Shown: one piece after another, positions 45,111-56,228 of the stretch | Numbering within the stretch: the first letter of the stretch is position 1 | Layout: each line of letters begins with the position of its first letter | Assembly (NCBI GenBank): GCA_003228915.1 | Contig: QIGL01000115.1 | Location: 1 to 61,563, forward strand | Source of the DNA: Acidiferrobacteraceae bacterium | GTDB lineage: Bacteria > Pseudomonadota > Gammaproteobacteria > Acidiferrobacterales > SZUA-150 | Reading direction: 5' to 3' | Length of the DNA stretch: 61,563 nucleotides | Notes under the pieces: model-generated | Seen by the model: only the letters and a program-made list of their open reading frames with translations | The model's database searches: none | What the model was told of the DNA's origin: nothing | Made by a program: the position numbers and the translations under genes

Positions 45111-46970
45111 TTAGCTTACTTCAACGTGTCGGAACATGCCGGCAGCCATATGATAAAAAAGATGGCAGTGATAAGCCCATCCACCCATTGCGTCAGCCGT
45201 GACGAGATAACTGATTTGAGCACCGGGCTGTGCAATCACGGTGTGTTTACGCGGAATATGTTTGCCATCGCCGGTCTCCAGATCACTCCACATACCATGT
45301 AAATGGATGGGGTGATTCATCATGGTGTCGTTTACCAGGTTTATTCGTAAACGTTCACCAAATTTCATTTTCAGCTTGTCCGCATCATCCAGTTTAATGC
45401 CATTCACAGACCACATGTAGCGACTCATATTTCCGGTCAGGTGATACTCTATTTCCCGCGTCGGTTCCCTCGGGTCATAGGTTTTATAGAGACTGCGAAT
45501 ATCACCATAGGTCAGTACCCGGCGCCCATTGTTGCGCAAGCCAATGCCTGGATCATCTAGTCTGAACTGTGGATCTTCGGCACGCATATCTACGTGGGCA
45601 CCAAATTCTGATTTCACGTGTGTCACTTTACGACTGGTGCCATAACCTGCTTTACCCGAACCCATCTTGGGCATATCCATTTTCGAGTGATCCATACCTT
45701 TCATGCCACCACCATTCATTTTCGAGTGATCCATGCCTGCCATGTTACCGCCACCACTCATGTCATGCCCCATAGCGCCATGATCCATGTTAGCCATGTT
45801 CATACCCATGTCACCATGAGTCAGAATTATATCAGGGTCCATTTTTGGGGCAGCGATGGTTAATGAAGGATCAGGCGTTAAAGTGCCACGCGCATAACCT
45901 GTGCGGTCAATGGATTGCGAGAAAATGCTGTAGGCACGATCATCACTTGGCTCGACTATTACATCATAGGTTTCCGCAACACCGATACGAAATTCATCAA
46001 CCGTGACCGGTTCAATGTCTTGACCATCAGCAGCCACTACCGTCATCTTCAGGCCCGGGATGCGTACGTCAAAAAATGTCATGGCAGCAGCATTAACAAA
46101 GCGCAGTAAAACTTTTTCGCCTTTTTTAAATAACCCTGTCCAGCCATCAGCAGGTGCCCGGCCATTAGTAAGGTAGGTATAGGTGTAGCCGGTTACGTCA
46201 GAAATATCCCGGTCTGACATGCGCATCTGGTTCCACATATTGCGTTGTGCCCAGAACTTGCTCCAGCCGTTCTTGGTCAAATCTCCCATAGCATCACCAA
46301 TGGTGCGTTCACGGAAATTATAATAATCAGAACGTTTTTTCAGTTTATGAAAAACAGAAGTGGGTTTTTCATCCGTCCAGTCTGAGATTACGACAACATA
46401 ATCGCGATCAAACTTGTACGGCGCTGGTTTGATGGGATCAATCACGATAGCACCATAGGCTCCGGTTTGTTCCTGGAATCCCGAATGGCTGTGATACCAG
46501 TAGGTGCCACTTTGGTTAAGCTTAAACCGGTACTTAAAAGTTTCGCCCGGCTTGATGCCTTTAAAATTATCGGAAATATTGGGTACGCCATCCATTTCAC
46601 TGGGTAAAATAATACCGTGCCAGTGGATCGAGGTGTCAGCCGCCATGTTATTGGTCACATTTAGGGTAACGGTATCGCCTTCTTTCCAGCGTAAAGTCGG
46701 TGCTGGCACTGAGCCATTAATCGCAGTTGCCAGTCGATTAGCACCGGTAAAATTTACCTGGCTGTATGAGTAAGCAAGGTCAAAGTTTCTTCCGCGCAAA
46801 ATTTCAGGCCCACCGAGGACTTTTTTGGCTGCCGAGGTTGAATCGGCGCTTGATTTTGCAAACGCATTTGCACCAAACCCCATCATCGCACCACCTGCGG
46901 CCAATCCTGTAACAAACCGACGGCGCGATGGTGAAAATGGTTGTTCGCCGGGTAAATATATCTTGGACAT
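45111..46970 (-). CDS. copA: Copper-resistance multicopper oxidase CopA/PcoA
   Basis: This periplasmic multicopper oxidase oxidises Cu(I) and has a TAT signal (SPSRRRFVTG). Copper sites are visible as HWHGIILP, YWYHSHSG, HPIHLHG and HCHLFYHMAAGM. Between domains is a Met/His-rich stretch with repeats such as MDHSKM and MAGMDH. The ATG at 46970 is favoured by AAGGA seven bases upstream; a frame start at 47012 would add 14 residues that overlap a hairpin. The mature enzyme has the usual PcoA length, about 600 residues. It is followed by copB. Confidence 0.94.
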   Translation of the reverse strand: MSKIYLPGEQPFSPSRRRFVTGLAAGGAMMGFGANAFAKSSADSTSAAKKVLGGPEILRGRNFDLAYSYSQVNFTGANRLATAINGSVPAPTLRWKEGDTVTLNVTNNMAADTSIHWHGIILPSEMDGVPNISDNFKGIKPGETFKYRFKLNQSGTYWYHSHSGFQEQTGAYGAIVIDPIKPAPYKFDRDYVVVISDWTDEKPTSVFHKLKKRSDYYNFRERTIGDAMGDLTKNGWSKFWAQRNMWNQMRMSDRDISDVTGYTYTYLTNGRAPADGWTGLFKKGEKVLLRFVNAAAMTFFDVRIPGLKMTVVAADGQDIEPVTVDEFRIGVAETYDVIVEPSDDRAYSIFSQSIDRTGYARGTLTPDPSLTIAAPKMDPDIILTHGDMGMNMANMDHGAMGHDMSGGGNMAGMDHSKMNGGGMKGMDHSKMDMPKMGSGKAGYGTSRKVTHVKSEFGAHVDMRAEDPQFRLDDPGIGLRNNGRRVLTYGDIRSLYKTYDPREPTREIEYHLTGNMSRYMWSVNGIKLDDADKLKMKFGERLRINLVNDTMMNHPIHLHGMWSDLETGDGKHIPRKHTVIAQPGAQISYLVTADAMGGWAYHCHLFYHMAAGMFRHVEVS

Positions 46971-46988
46971 AATTAATTCCTTCTTGGT

Positions 46989-47029
46989 AGCAAGTTTGGG
47001 AAAAGCGAACAAAACGCTTCAAACTTGCT
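46989..47029 (-). promoter_or_regulatory. Stem-loop in the copA leader
   Basis: Ten-base arms AGCAAGTTTG (46989-46998) and CAAACTTGCT (47020-47029) are perfectly complementary, and inner AGCG/CGCT can extend the stem. It lies directly before the copA ribosome site. Without a T-run it is not a simple terminator; leader control of copA is possible. Confidence 0.5.
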
Positions 47030-47105
47030 TGTTTATTCAAATATAAAAACTGACTTATTTGTTGATTTATCTTGCCAGTGTAAATAAAAGGCAAGTTACA
47101 TCACA

Positions 47106-47130
47106 AATAACGGGCGTGGCTAGCCCGGTT
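47106..47130 (-). terminator. Candidate terminator after the Cys/His-rich gene
   Basis: On the minus strand CGGGC-TAGCCAC-GCCCG is followed by TTATTT. The stem is only five pairs and the T-run is broken, so strength would be modest. Confidence 0.35.
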
Positions 47131-47538
47131 TCAGGCTTTCGGAGGTCGAAACAAGGAAAAGAATAAAATGGAGGTTAGGCTTGAATCATTATTTAACGAA
47201 TAATCGGCCGTGTTATGAAACACGTCTGAATTGTTATTAAACGGGGACATCACTGTGGCAGCGGCTGTGCAGTGATCAACCGTGCACTGGTCCTGATTGC
47301 AGTCATGGTCATAACAATGGATTTGCGGTGTCGCAACATGTTGAGCTTTATTTTTATTCTGCTGGCTTTTATTCATTGTGTGTTGTTGTGTCGCCGTGCC
47401 CGTCACCATTCCGCAATCGGCCATGCTTGCAAAAGCACCTTGTAATGGCGCAACCGCCAGAACCAGGATCACGGCCAGAGAAATTAGTTTACGCGAAATT
47501 AGTTTGCGTGAAATTAGGTTGTCAGACAGGGATTTCAT
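47131..47538 (-). CDS. Small secreted Cys/His-rich protein
   Basis: The protein has about 135 residues, a signal peptide (LAVILVLAVAPLQGAFA) and a metal-binding-like middle (HCYDHDCNQDQC, DHCTAAA). The N-terminus carries a tandem repeat LISRKLISRKLIS. I do not recognise a named family; CopL-type copper proteins are a loose comparison. A GTG at 47547 is an alternative start. It precedes copA in the same direction. Confidence 0.7.
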   Translation of the reverse strand: MKSLSDNLISRKLISRKLISLAVILVLAVAPLQGAFASMADCGMVTGTATQQHTMNKSQQNKNKAQHVATPQIHCYDHDCNQDQCTVDHCTAAATVMSPFNNNSDVFHNTADYSLNNDSSLTSILFFSLFRPPKA

Positions 47539-47547
47539 GAACTGCAC

Positions 47548-47871
47548 ACTATCATAACCTTATGAATTGCACCAAATGGATCATTGTTACCAATATACTA
47601 ATGTAGTCAGAATCAGGTGATATGAGTCGAGGATTTTGAGAAAGTTCACTGGCTAACGAATTTCTCAACAAGGTTTGGCTGCTACACCAGAGTTATGCAT
47701 ACCTGATAGTTAGGTAAAGATCGTAATACCCGCCAGAAATTTTTATCACCTATCACCTTGAATTTAATCACTTTTTAGAACAGTTCTAAACAAAAGCGAA
47801 CTATTTGTTTATTATAGAGTCTGTAGTTAACAACGGACTTCAAATATCAAATATAAGGGGGGATACTGCTT
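47548..47871. other. Intergenic region between copper block and mer operon
   Basis: The 324-base gap has no supported gene. TTAGAACAGTTCTAA at 47775-47789 is a perfect dyad around its central base and could be a regulator site. AAGGGGGGA lies before merR. Confidence 0.35.
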
Positions 47872-48273
47872 ATGAGCTTATCACTGACAATTGGCCGCCT
47901 GGCCCGAAAATCTGGTGTAAATATTGAAACGGTTCGTTATTACCAGCGGCTCGGCATTATTCAGGAACCTGCCAAACCCGCGCAGGGTTATCGTATTTAC
48001 ACGCCAGCTACCGTGGATCGCATCCTGTTTATTCGGCGCGCCAAGGAATTGGGCTTTAGCCTGGGGGAAATCGCCGAATTACTGGAGCTTGGCGAGGGTC
48101 ATTGCGAAGATGTCAGGCACCGGGCCGAAGAAAAAAGGTCTTATATTGATCAGCAAATCAGTGACTTACAAAATTTGCGCGCAACCCTGGACCAACTCAT
48201 CAAAACTTGCCAGGCTGGTAGTGACAAGGCCCATTGTCCCATTGTCGAAACTTTGACAGGCACAAAATCCTGA
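47872..48273 (+). CDS. merR: Mercuric resistance regulator MerR
   Basis: MerR represses and, with Hg(II), activates the mer promoter. The 133-residue protein has the Hg ligands Cys78, Cys113 and Cys122 (GEGHCEDVRHRAEEK; CQAGSDKAHC), with the 35- and 9-residue spacings of Tn501 MerR. The helix-turn-helix is IGRLARKSGVNIETVRYYQR. Unlike Tn21/Tn501, merR points the same way as merTPBA, which are driven by a promoter 33 bases downstream of its stop. Confidence 0.94.
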   Translation: MSLSLTIGRLARKSGVNIETVRYYQRLGIIQEPAKPAQGYRIYTPATVDRILFIRRAKELGFSLGEIAELLELGEGHCEDVRHRAEEKRSYIDQQISDLQNLRATLDQLIKTCQAGSDKAHCPIVETLTGTKS

Positions 48274-48305
48274 TTATCCATATATAAGCCCTGATTTCCA
48301 AAATC

Positions 48306-48337
48306 TTGACTCTGTACCCAGGTACGGGGTTTATACT
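48306..48337 (+). promoter_or_regulatory. MerR-controlled mer promoter
   Basis: TTGACT at 48306-48311 and TATACT at 48332-48337 are 20 bases apart. Between them the dyad GTAC-CCAG-GTAC (48314-48325) matches the MerR operator core. The merT start follows 34 bases downstream. Confidence 0.8.
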
Positions 48338-48370
48338 TACCAGCAATCTGTGATCAGGAGTGTAGAAACA

Positions 48371-48730
48371 ATGGCTGAAACAACCTCACCATCCAATAAA
48401 GGCTCAATGATTGGCGCCGGGCTCGCTGCCATTGGGGCGTCCGTGTGTTGCATTGGTCCACTGGTTCTATTGAGTTTGGGCATTGGTGGCGCCTGGATCA
48501 GCACCCTGTCGGCACTTACCCCCTACCGCTGGATATTCATTACCATCACCCTGGGGTTTTTGGGTTGGGCCTTTTACAAACTCTACATTGTCCCCCGTCA
48601 ATGCGCACCTGAGGAGGCCTGTGCCGTACCCAGTGTCCAGCGTAACCAACGCATAATTTTCTGGGTAGTGACGGTTTTTCTGGCGGCACTCATCGCCTTC
48701 CCCTGGTATGGCACCATGTTTTTTGAATAG
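48371..48730 (+). CDS. merT: Mercuric ion transporter MerT
   Basis: MerT is an inner-membrane importer passing Hg(II) from MerP to MerA. The 119 residues hold three helices, a vicinal pair in GASVCCIGPLVLLSLG in the first helix, and a second pair in RQCAPEEACAVP on the cytoplasmic loop. The ATG at 48371 follows GGAG by nine bases. It is first in merTPBA. Confidence 0.95.
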   Translation: MAETTSPSNKGSMIGAGLAAIGASVCCIGPLVLLSLGIGGAWISTLSALTPYRWIFITITLGFLGWAFYKLYIVPRQCAPEEACAVPSVQRNQRIIFWVVTVFLAALIAFPWYGTMFFE

Positions 48731-48776
48731 TTTGAGATAGCAGCTAACTTAAAAACACTGAATAAGGAGTATTAAT

Positions 48777-49070
48777 ATGTTTCGCAAAACCCTGGCCCCG
48801 TTATTTATAACAATCATGCTCGTGGTTGTATCTTTTAGCGTACAGGCCGTGACAACCAAAACCGTTACCCTGGACGTTCAGAACATGACTTGTAAGTTTT
48901 GTCCCATTACGATTCGCAAGGCCCTGAAAAAAGTGCCAGGAGTTACCGAGGCGTCGGCGTCACTGGAAACCAAAACCGCCACCGTGACTTTCGATCCGGC
49001 AAAGACCAATGTAGAGGCCCTGATTAAGGCCACGACCAATGCCGGGTATCCGTCAACCCTGAAGAAATAA
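48777..49070 (+). CDS. merP: Periplasmic mercury-binding protein MerP
   Basis: MerP captures Hg(II) in the periplasm. The 97 residues have a signal peptide ending at VQA, the HMA motif NMTCKFCPITIRKAL and the closing TNAGYPS. The variant CKFC contains Phe before the second cysteine, where classic MerP has CAAC. It lies between merT and merB. Confidence 0.94.
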   Translation: MFRKTLAPLFITIMLVVVSFSVQAVTTKTVTLDVQNMTCKFCPITIRKALKKVPGVTEASASLETKTATVTFDPAKTNVEALIKATTNAGYPSTLKK

Positions 49071-49095
49071 TTTAGTAAAATAATCCAGGAGATTA

Positions 49096-51389
<2,294 letters not shown>

Positions 51390-51529
51390 GGCCCTTTGTA
51401 TTAAAGGGGTACAGCGAAAAATTTGGAATTTGCTATGCTACAATATTCCTTAAGTGGTTTTTTTATAGAGTTCTCAGACTGTACCCCGAATAAAAAAACA
51501 TGGACTAAAAATCTCTCCAGGACAAATTA

Positions 51530-53257
51530 GTGACGCGAGATAATCAACTTTTGAATTCAGACAAATATCGTCCCAAATGGGGTGACTTAGCACTGATCTA
51601 TTTATTCTTTTTCTATTTTTCAGGCGTTTACCAGGCCCTTGTATTCAGTGCCGGCATGGCCGGGGGTGCCGGTATGCGTCAGGCACTGCTCATGAGTGTG
51701 CTTTGGTTGATTCCAGTTTTGTTATTTCCCCGCTACACACGCAGCGTTACCGCATTCATAGGTTTGATCCTGTGGGCCAGCTCGTTGGTCAGCCTGGGTT
51801 ATTTTGCCTTATATGGGCAAGATTTTTCCCACAGCGTTATTTTTATAATTTTTGAAACCAACCCGGCTGAGTCCACTGAATTTCTCCAGTCGTACTTTCG
51901 CTGGTGGATGATTCTCGCGCTGGCAGTCTATAGCTATTTACCCTATTTGTTATGGAAACAGTTACGCCCAGTCCACCTGGCTAACAGGCAACGAACAATT
52001 ACAGTAATAGTAGCTATTTTCATAGTTAGCTGGCCATTTAGTAATCGCTTGTTGATCAAACAAACTTCTCTTCAAGTTGCCCTCGACCTGCAAGCCAAAC
52101 TGATGGAGCCCGTTGCTCCCTGGCACCTGGTAGTAGGTTTTCTGGAATATAAAAAACAGTTAGCAGCTGCGGAAAAAATTTTATTGCAGGTTAACAAACT
52201 GCCGCCCCTGGAAAACCTGTCAGATGACCATGCAAATAAGCCCATGAACCTGGTATTGGTTATCGGCGAGTCAACCAATCGTCAACATATGGGAATTTAT
52301 GGGTACTCGCGAGACACCACGCCCCGGCTCGAAGCGCTGCAAGATGAGTTACTGGCTTTTGACAATGTTTACACGCCACGACCCTATACCATAGAGGCGC
52401 TGGAACAGGCGTTGACTTTTGCTGATGAAAAACATCCGGACCTGTACCTGAAAAAGCCCACGCTGATTAATTTAATGAAGCAGGCCGGTTATAAAACCTA
52501 CTGGATAACCAATCAACAAACCCAAACAAAAAGAAATACCATGTTGACTATGTTCTCGAAACAGGCTGATCAGCAGTTTTACATGAACAATAACCGTAAT
52601 CAGAACAGCGCCCAATACGATGAGGTCGTACTAGCACCCTTTAAAAAAGTGTTAAATGATGATTCTAGTAAACGTAAATTTATTATAATTCATCTCCTGG
52701 GTACCCATCGTAAATACAATTACCGTTACCCCGATAAATTTTCAGTATTTGATAATTATAAAGGACCACCCTGGCTCAACGAGGAACAGACAAAAGAGTA
52801 CAACAGTTATGATGACGCAGTATTATATAATGATTTCGTTATCTCATCGCTGATAAGCGCACTGAAAGAAAAACAACAAGCTAACGACCTGTTATTGTAT
52901 TTTTCAGATCATGGTGAGGAGGTCTATGACTATCCGCAAAAGCTGTTCGCTGGTCGTAATGAGGCAGCACCAACCAGCGCAATGTATACCATCCCTTTTA
53001 TAGTATGGGGTAACGAAATATGGCGAAACGAACACAACTTAAAATCGCTTCGTTCCTACAGCCATCGTCCATACACGTTATCAGATTTAATTTATACCTG
53101 GTCCGATCTTGCCGGACTTTCGTTTAAGGGATTTGATGCAACCCGTAGTATTGTGAATAAAGATTACAAAAAACATCCCGTCTGGATTGGCAGCCCCGGG
53201 AAAGAAAAAAACATGCGTGATTTGAATCGTCGACCATTTAAAAAAATAGTTCAGTAA
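51530..53257 (+). CDS. Phosphoethanolamine transferase-like sulfatase-fold enzyme
   Basis: The 575-residue protein has five N-terminal membrane helices and a periplasmic alkaline-phosphatase-fold domain. The nucleophile motif is VIGESTNRQHMGIYGY and the metal site is FSDHGEEVYD. This is the EptA/CptA family layout, whose members move phosphoethanolamine onto lipid A or core sugars. The closer match is to the CptA/EptC branch, but the acceptor cannot be told. It starts with GTG at 51530. Inverted 13-14 base repeats flank the gene (51401 and 53274). Confidence 0.85.
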   Translation: MTRDNQLLNSDKYRPKWGDLALIYLFFFYFSGVYQALVFSAGMAGGAGMRQALLMSVLWLIPVLLFPRYTRSVTAFIGLILWASSLVSLGYFALYGQDFSHSVIFIIFETNPAESTEFLQSYFRWWMILALAVYSYLPYLLWKQLRPVHLANRQRTITVIVAIFIVSWPFSNRLLIKQTSLQVALDLQAKLMEPVAPWHLVVGFLEYKKQLAAAEKILLQVNKLPPLENLSDDHANKPMNLVLVIGESTNRQHMGIYGYSRDTTPRLEALQDELLAFDNVYTPRPYTIEALEQALTFADEKHPDLYLKKPTLINLMKQAGYKTYWITNQQTQTKRNTMLTMFSKQADQQFYMNNNRNQNSAQYDEVVLAPFKKVLNDDSSKRKFIIIHLLGTHRKYNYRYPDKFSVFDNYKGPPWLNEEQTKEYNSYDDAVLYNDFVISSLISALKEKQQANDLLLYFSDHGEEVYDYPQKLFAGRNEAAPTSAMYTIPFIVWGNEIWRNEHNLKSLRSYSHRPYTLSDLIYTWSDLAGLSFKGFDATRSIVNKDYKKHPVWIGSPGKEKNMRDLNRRPFKKIVQ

Positions 53258-53336
53258 GGGAGAAAAGGGGGGTCAGTACCCTTTAAGGCTCACAACTATT
53301 AGTTAAAGATTGCTGCTAATCGTTATAAGTAAAAAA

Positions 53337-53606
53337 ATGAATGAGACTTTAAAAATATCAATATCTAAAAAATTTAGAAATACTCCTATGGGTTTTTTGA
53401 GAATAAGGAGAAATCTGGATATTGTTGAATTTTCAGATTCTGAAACAGAGGCCTACTTAAGAAAAACTATCTTGGCAACACATCTTGATGAGATAGAAAC
53501 AAAAGGAAAAAATCATTATTTCAAATGCTTAAAAAATAATGCCATTTTAACTGTGAATTCTCATACGTTCACTATTATTACAGCAAAAATAATTAACAAA
53601 AATTAA
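53337..53606 (+). CDS. DUF3781-like small protein in AT-rich cassette
   Basis: The 89-residue frame starts at the ATG at 53337 and ends KIINKN. Segments GFLRIRRNLDI, KGKNHYFKC and TVNSHTFTIITAK fit the DUF3781 family, whose role is unknown. The base composition is far more AT-rich than the flanking genes. It is followed by an attC-like site, so it may be an integron cassette gene. Confidence 0.65.
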   Translation: MNETLKISISKKFRNTPMGFLRIRRNLDIVEFSDSETEAYLRKTILATHLDEIETKGKNHYFKCLKNNAILTVNSHTFTIITAKIINKN

Positions 53607-53643
53607 ACTTAATTATTGGCGAATTAGCAGTTGAAAGTAAAAA

Positions 53644-53694
53644 CACATAACCACACGTTTAACTTGACCCCGCAGTTTAACTCGACGTTATGTG
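53644..53694 (+). other. Integron attC-like recombination site
   Basis: CACATAAC at 53644 and GTTATGTG at 53687 are perfectly complementary outer arms. Inside, CGTTTAACTTGAC and AGTTTAACTCGACGTTATG follow the L and R box layout of attC sites (compare TTAACTCCGGCGTTAG in aadA attC). Length is 51 bases, short for attC. The core GTTATGT deviates from GTTRRRY by one base. Confidence 0.5.
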
Positions 53695-53710
53695 ATAAAA
53701 AGGAAGCACA

Positions 53711-54322
53711 ATGAAAAGGACAGCGATTATGAAATTTAGCAAAATAATAATTGTAATATATCTATCTTTTATTGTTTCTGCTTGTGCCACAACAAGAATA
53801 AATACATATAGTATTGATGGGAAAGAAGCTATATGTAACGGAGAAAATATTAATCTTGGTTCAGTAGTTATTCTTCCTGAAGTAGCATGGAGAAAAGATC
53901 AAAAAGAGCCTAAAAAGCGTGAAGAAATGGCCCTAAATGAAATTAAAAAGGCATTTAAAAACATGTCATGCGGAAAGGTTTTATTACCTAATGGAGTCAA
54001 AGACTTTTCGAATTGGTCAGGAATGATAGGGGAAAAATTATTAGCTAAATTTTCTAACGAAGGATTTGATACGGTTATTATTATTAGAATTGAAGAACTG
54101 ACTCCAAGATTAAATATTACATTTTCAATCCCGTTTCTATGGAGTGGGGAAAATGAAGCAGACTTTCATGTCAAAGTTATATCTGTAAAAACCGGTAAAG
54201 TATTTAATGACATGCGAATACAAAGAGTAACAGGCGGGCTATTCCATATTCGACCAGCTGAATGGTCTAAAGACGAACTCTATTTGGCATTACAACAAAT
54301 AGTTCAGTCCGCTTACAGGTAA
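53711..54322 (+). CDS. AT-rich lipoprotein of unknown function
   Basis: The 203-residue protein has a lipobox (IVSAC) after a hydrophobic signal. AAGGAAG precedes the ATG, and the gene begins 16 bases after the attC-like site. The body includes SVVILPEVAW, a central Gly/Lys region and VTGGLFHIRPAEWSKDELYLAL; I do not recognise a family. Base composition is AT-rich and unlike its neighbours, consistent with transfer. Its last 10 bases overlap the convergent yrdA gene. Confidence 0.75.
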   Translation: MKRTAIMKFSKIIIVIYLSFIVSACATTRINTYSIDGKEAICNGENINLGSVVILPEVAWRKDQKEPKKREEMALNEIKKAFKNMSCGKVLLPNGVKDFSNWSGMIGEKLLAKFSNEGFDTVIIIRIEELTPRLNITFSIPFLWSGENEADFHVKVISVKTGKVFNDMRIQRVTGGLFHIRPAEWSKDELYLALQQIVQSAYR

Positions 54323-54837
54323 TCGTTTTTCAGATTGACATAATGGCTGGCTGAGTAGCCGAACCAGGCGATTTCTTTTTCTGTGAGTTTTCGTATTCGT
54401 TTTGCCGGTCTGCCTAACCACAAATAGCCACCTTCCAGTTCCTTGCCCTCAGTGACCAGGCTGCCCGCGCCTAATAAAACGTGTTTGTTTATCATAGCCC
54501 CGTCCAGGATTACCGAACCAATTCCGATCAGGCATTGATCTGCGATACAGCAACCGTGGACGGTGACGTTATGGCCAATGGTCACTTCATTGCCAATGGT
54601 AACACTATAACCATCGGGTAAATCGCTATAGTTATGGGTCACGTGGACAACGGTACCATCCTGAATATTACTGCGCTCACCAATAGTAATGGTATTGACG
54701 TCACCCCGGATCACGGCCATGGGCCAGACTGAACAATCTTTGCCCAGTGTCACATCGCCAATGACGCAGGCCTGTTCATCCACATAAACGCCACTGGCCA
54801 GTTCTGGGGAAATATTTTTATAGGGTCGGTTGGCCAT
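54313..54837 (-). CDS. yrdA: Gamma-carbonic-anhydrase-family hexapeptide protein (YrdA-like)
   Basis: The 174-residue protein is a left-handed beta helix with repeats such as VIGDVTLGKDCSVWPMAVIRGD and IGNEVTIGHNVTVHGC. Metal-site histidines appear in GTVVHVTHN and GHNVTVHG. YrdA homologues bind zinc; carbonic anhydrase activity is not certain. It lies 13 bases after gor. Confidence 0.9.
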   Translation of the reverse strand: MANRPYKNISPELASGVYVDEQACVIGDVTLGKDCSVWPMAVIRGDVNTITIGERSNIQDGTVVHVTHNYSDLPDGYSVTIGNEVTIGHNVTVHGCCIADQCLIGIGSVILDGAMINKHVLLGAGSLVTEGKELEGGYLWLGRPAKRIRKLTEKEIAWFGYSASHYVNLKNDYL

Positions 54838-54850
54838 TAGACGCTAAATA

Positions 54851-56203
54851 TCATCGTAGGGTAACGAATTCTTCAGCAGCGGTCGGGTGGATGGCAACAG
54901 TATTGTCAAAATCTTTTTTAGTTGCACCCATTTTAACGGCCACCGCAAATCCCTGGATAATTTCATCGGCCTGGTCACCAATAATATGGGCGCCAATAAT
55001 CTTTTCCTGGTCACCAACACAAACAAGCTTCACCAGCGTTTTCGGTTTGCGCTTCGTTAATGCGTAATACATATTGGTAAAACGTGACTGATAGGTTTTG
55101 ATACTGCTCTCACCATAACTATCGCGGGCCTCATCTTCGCTTAACCCGACAGTGCCGATAGGGGGGTGACTGAAAATGACGGTCGGGATAGTCTCATAAT
55201 CCAGCCTGGCATCGGCCTGGTTATTAAACAGACGATCGGCCAGGCGTCGGCCAGCAGCAATGGCCACAGGGGTCAAGGCAACTCGTCCAGTTACATCACC
55301 GACCGCATAAATGTTTTCCTGGTTCGTATTTTGAAATTCATCTGTTTCAATAAAACCCCTATCATTTGTTTCGATACCAGCCTCTTCCAGGCCCAGGCCA
55401 CGGGTCCTGGGGGATCTGCCCGTAGCCCAGATGACGGTATCAAACCCGGTCATCTCCTCACCGCCTTTGCTTTGCAGGGTAATCAGGCCGTCCTCTTTTT
55501 TTACCAGGCAGTCAAGATGAATACGGGTAAGTATATTGATGTTCGCATGCTGCATTTCTTCCATCAGGCTATCACGGATCGTGGCATCAAAATTTTTCAA
55601 AAAATGTTCACGGCGTAACAATATAGTCACGTCCGACCCCAGTGAATTTAACAGGCCAGCCAGTTCCACGGATATGTAACCGCCACCGACCACCATTATT
55701 TTTTTGGGTTGTTGTGCTAATTCAAAAAAGTCATCACTGGTAATACCCAGTTCTGCTCCTGGCAGGTCAGGTCGCACGGGTTCGCCGCCGACGGCCACAA
55801 GAATATGATCTGCCGTATATTTTTTGTCAGCAACTATTACCGTATGCTGGTCCAGGAATTTTCCATAACCATCAATGCGTGAGACTTCAGAGGCATTTAT
55901 ATTTTTATCATAGATTTTATTTAGTCGCTGAATGTATTCATCGCGGGACTGTTTGACTTTTTGCCAGCTAAATCCTTTGACATCAATATCAAAACCATAA
56001 TCACTGGCATCATGGAGGGTCTCGGCAATACTCGCTGCATTCCACATCACTTTTTTGGGTACGCAGCCGACATTAACGCAGGTGCCACCAATTGCCCCGG
56101 ATTCAATAATGGCAGTTTTAGCACCATGAGCCGCCGCCCGCCGGGCAGAGGCAATACCACCACTGCCGCCACCGATTACCAGGTAATCAAAATGTGTTGT
56201 CAT
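54851..56203 (-). CDS. gor: Glutathione-disulfide reductase
   Basis: The enzyme reduces GSSG with NADPH in the cytoplasm. The FAD loop [17 protein letters not shown] and the redox pair in [13 protein letters not shown] are present, with the C-terminal [14 protein letters not shown] containing the active histidine. Length 450 residues matches the family. It sits with yrdA and srkA in a stress-linked leftward group. Confidence 0.93.
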   Translation of the reverse strand: MTTHFDYLVIGGGSGGIASARRAAAHGAKTAIIESGAIGGTCVNVGCVPKKVMWNAASIAETLHDASDYGFDIDVKGFSWQKVKQSRDEYIQRLNKIYDKNINASEVSRIDGYGKFLDQHTVIVADKKYTADHILVAVGGEPVRPDLPGAELGITSDDFFELAQQPKKIMVVGGGYISVELAGLLNSLGSDVTILLRREHFLKNFDATIRDSLMEEMQHANINILTRIHLDCLVKKEDGLITLQSKGGEEMTGFDTVIWATGRSPRTRGLGLEEAGIETNDRGFIETDEFQNTNQENIYAVGDVTGRVALTPVAIAAGRRLADRLFNNQADARLDYETIPTVIFSHPPIGTVGLSEDEARDSYGESSIKTYQSRFTNMYYALTKRKPKTLVKLVCVGDQEKIIGAHIIGDQADEIIQGFAVAVKMGATKKDFDNTVAIHPTAAEEFVTLR

Positions 56204-56228
56204 ACTGTTTATATATACTCGTCATTGT

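Noticed and set aside
51392-51408. Rho-independent terminator after merA
   Set aside because: CCCTTT-GTATT-AAAGGG forms a stem but no T-run follows it.
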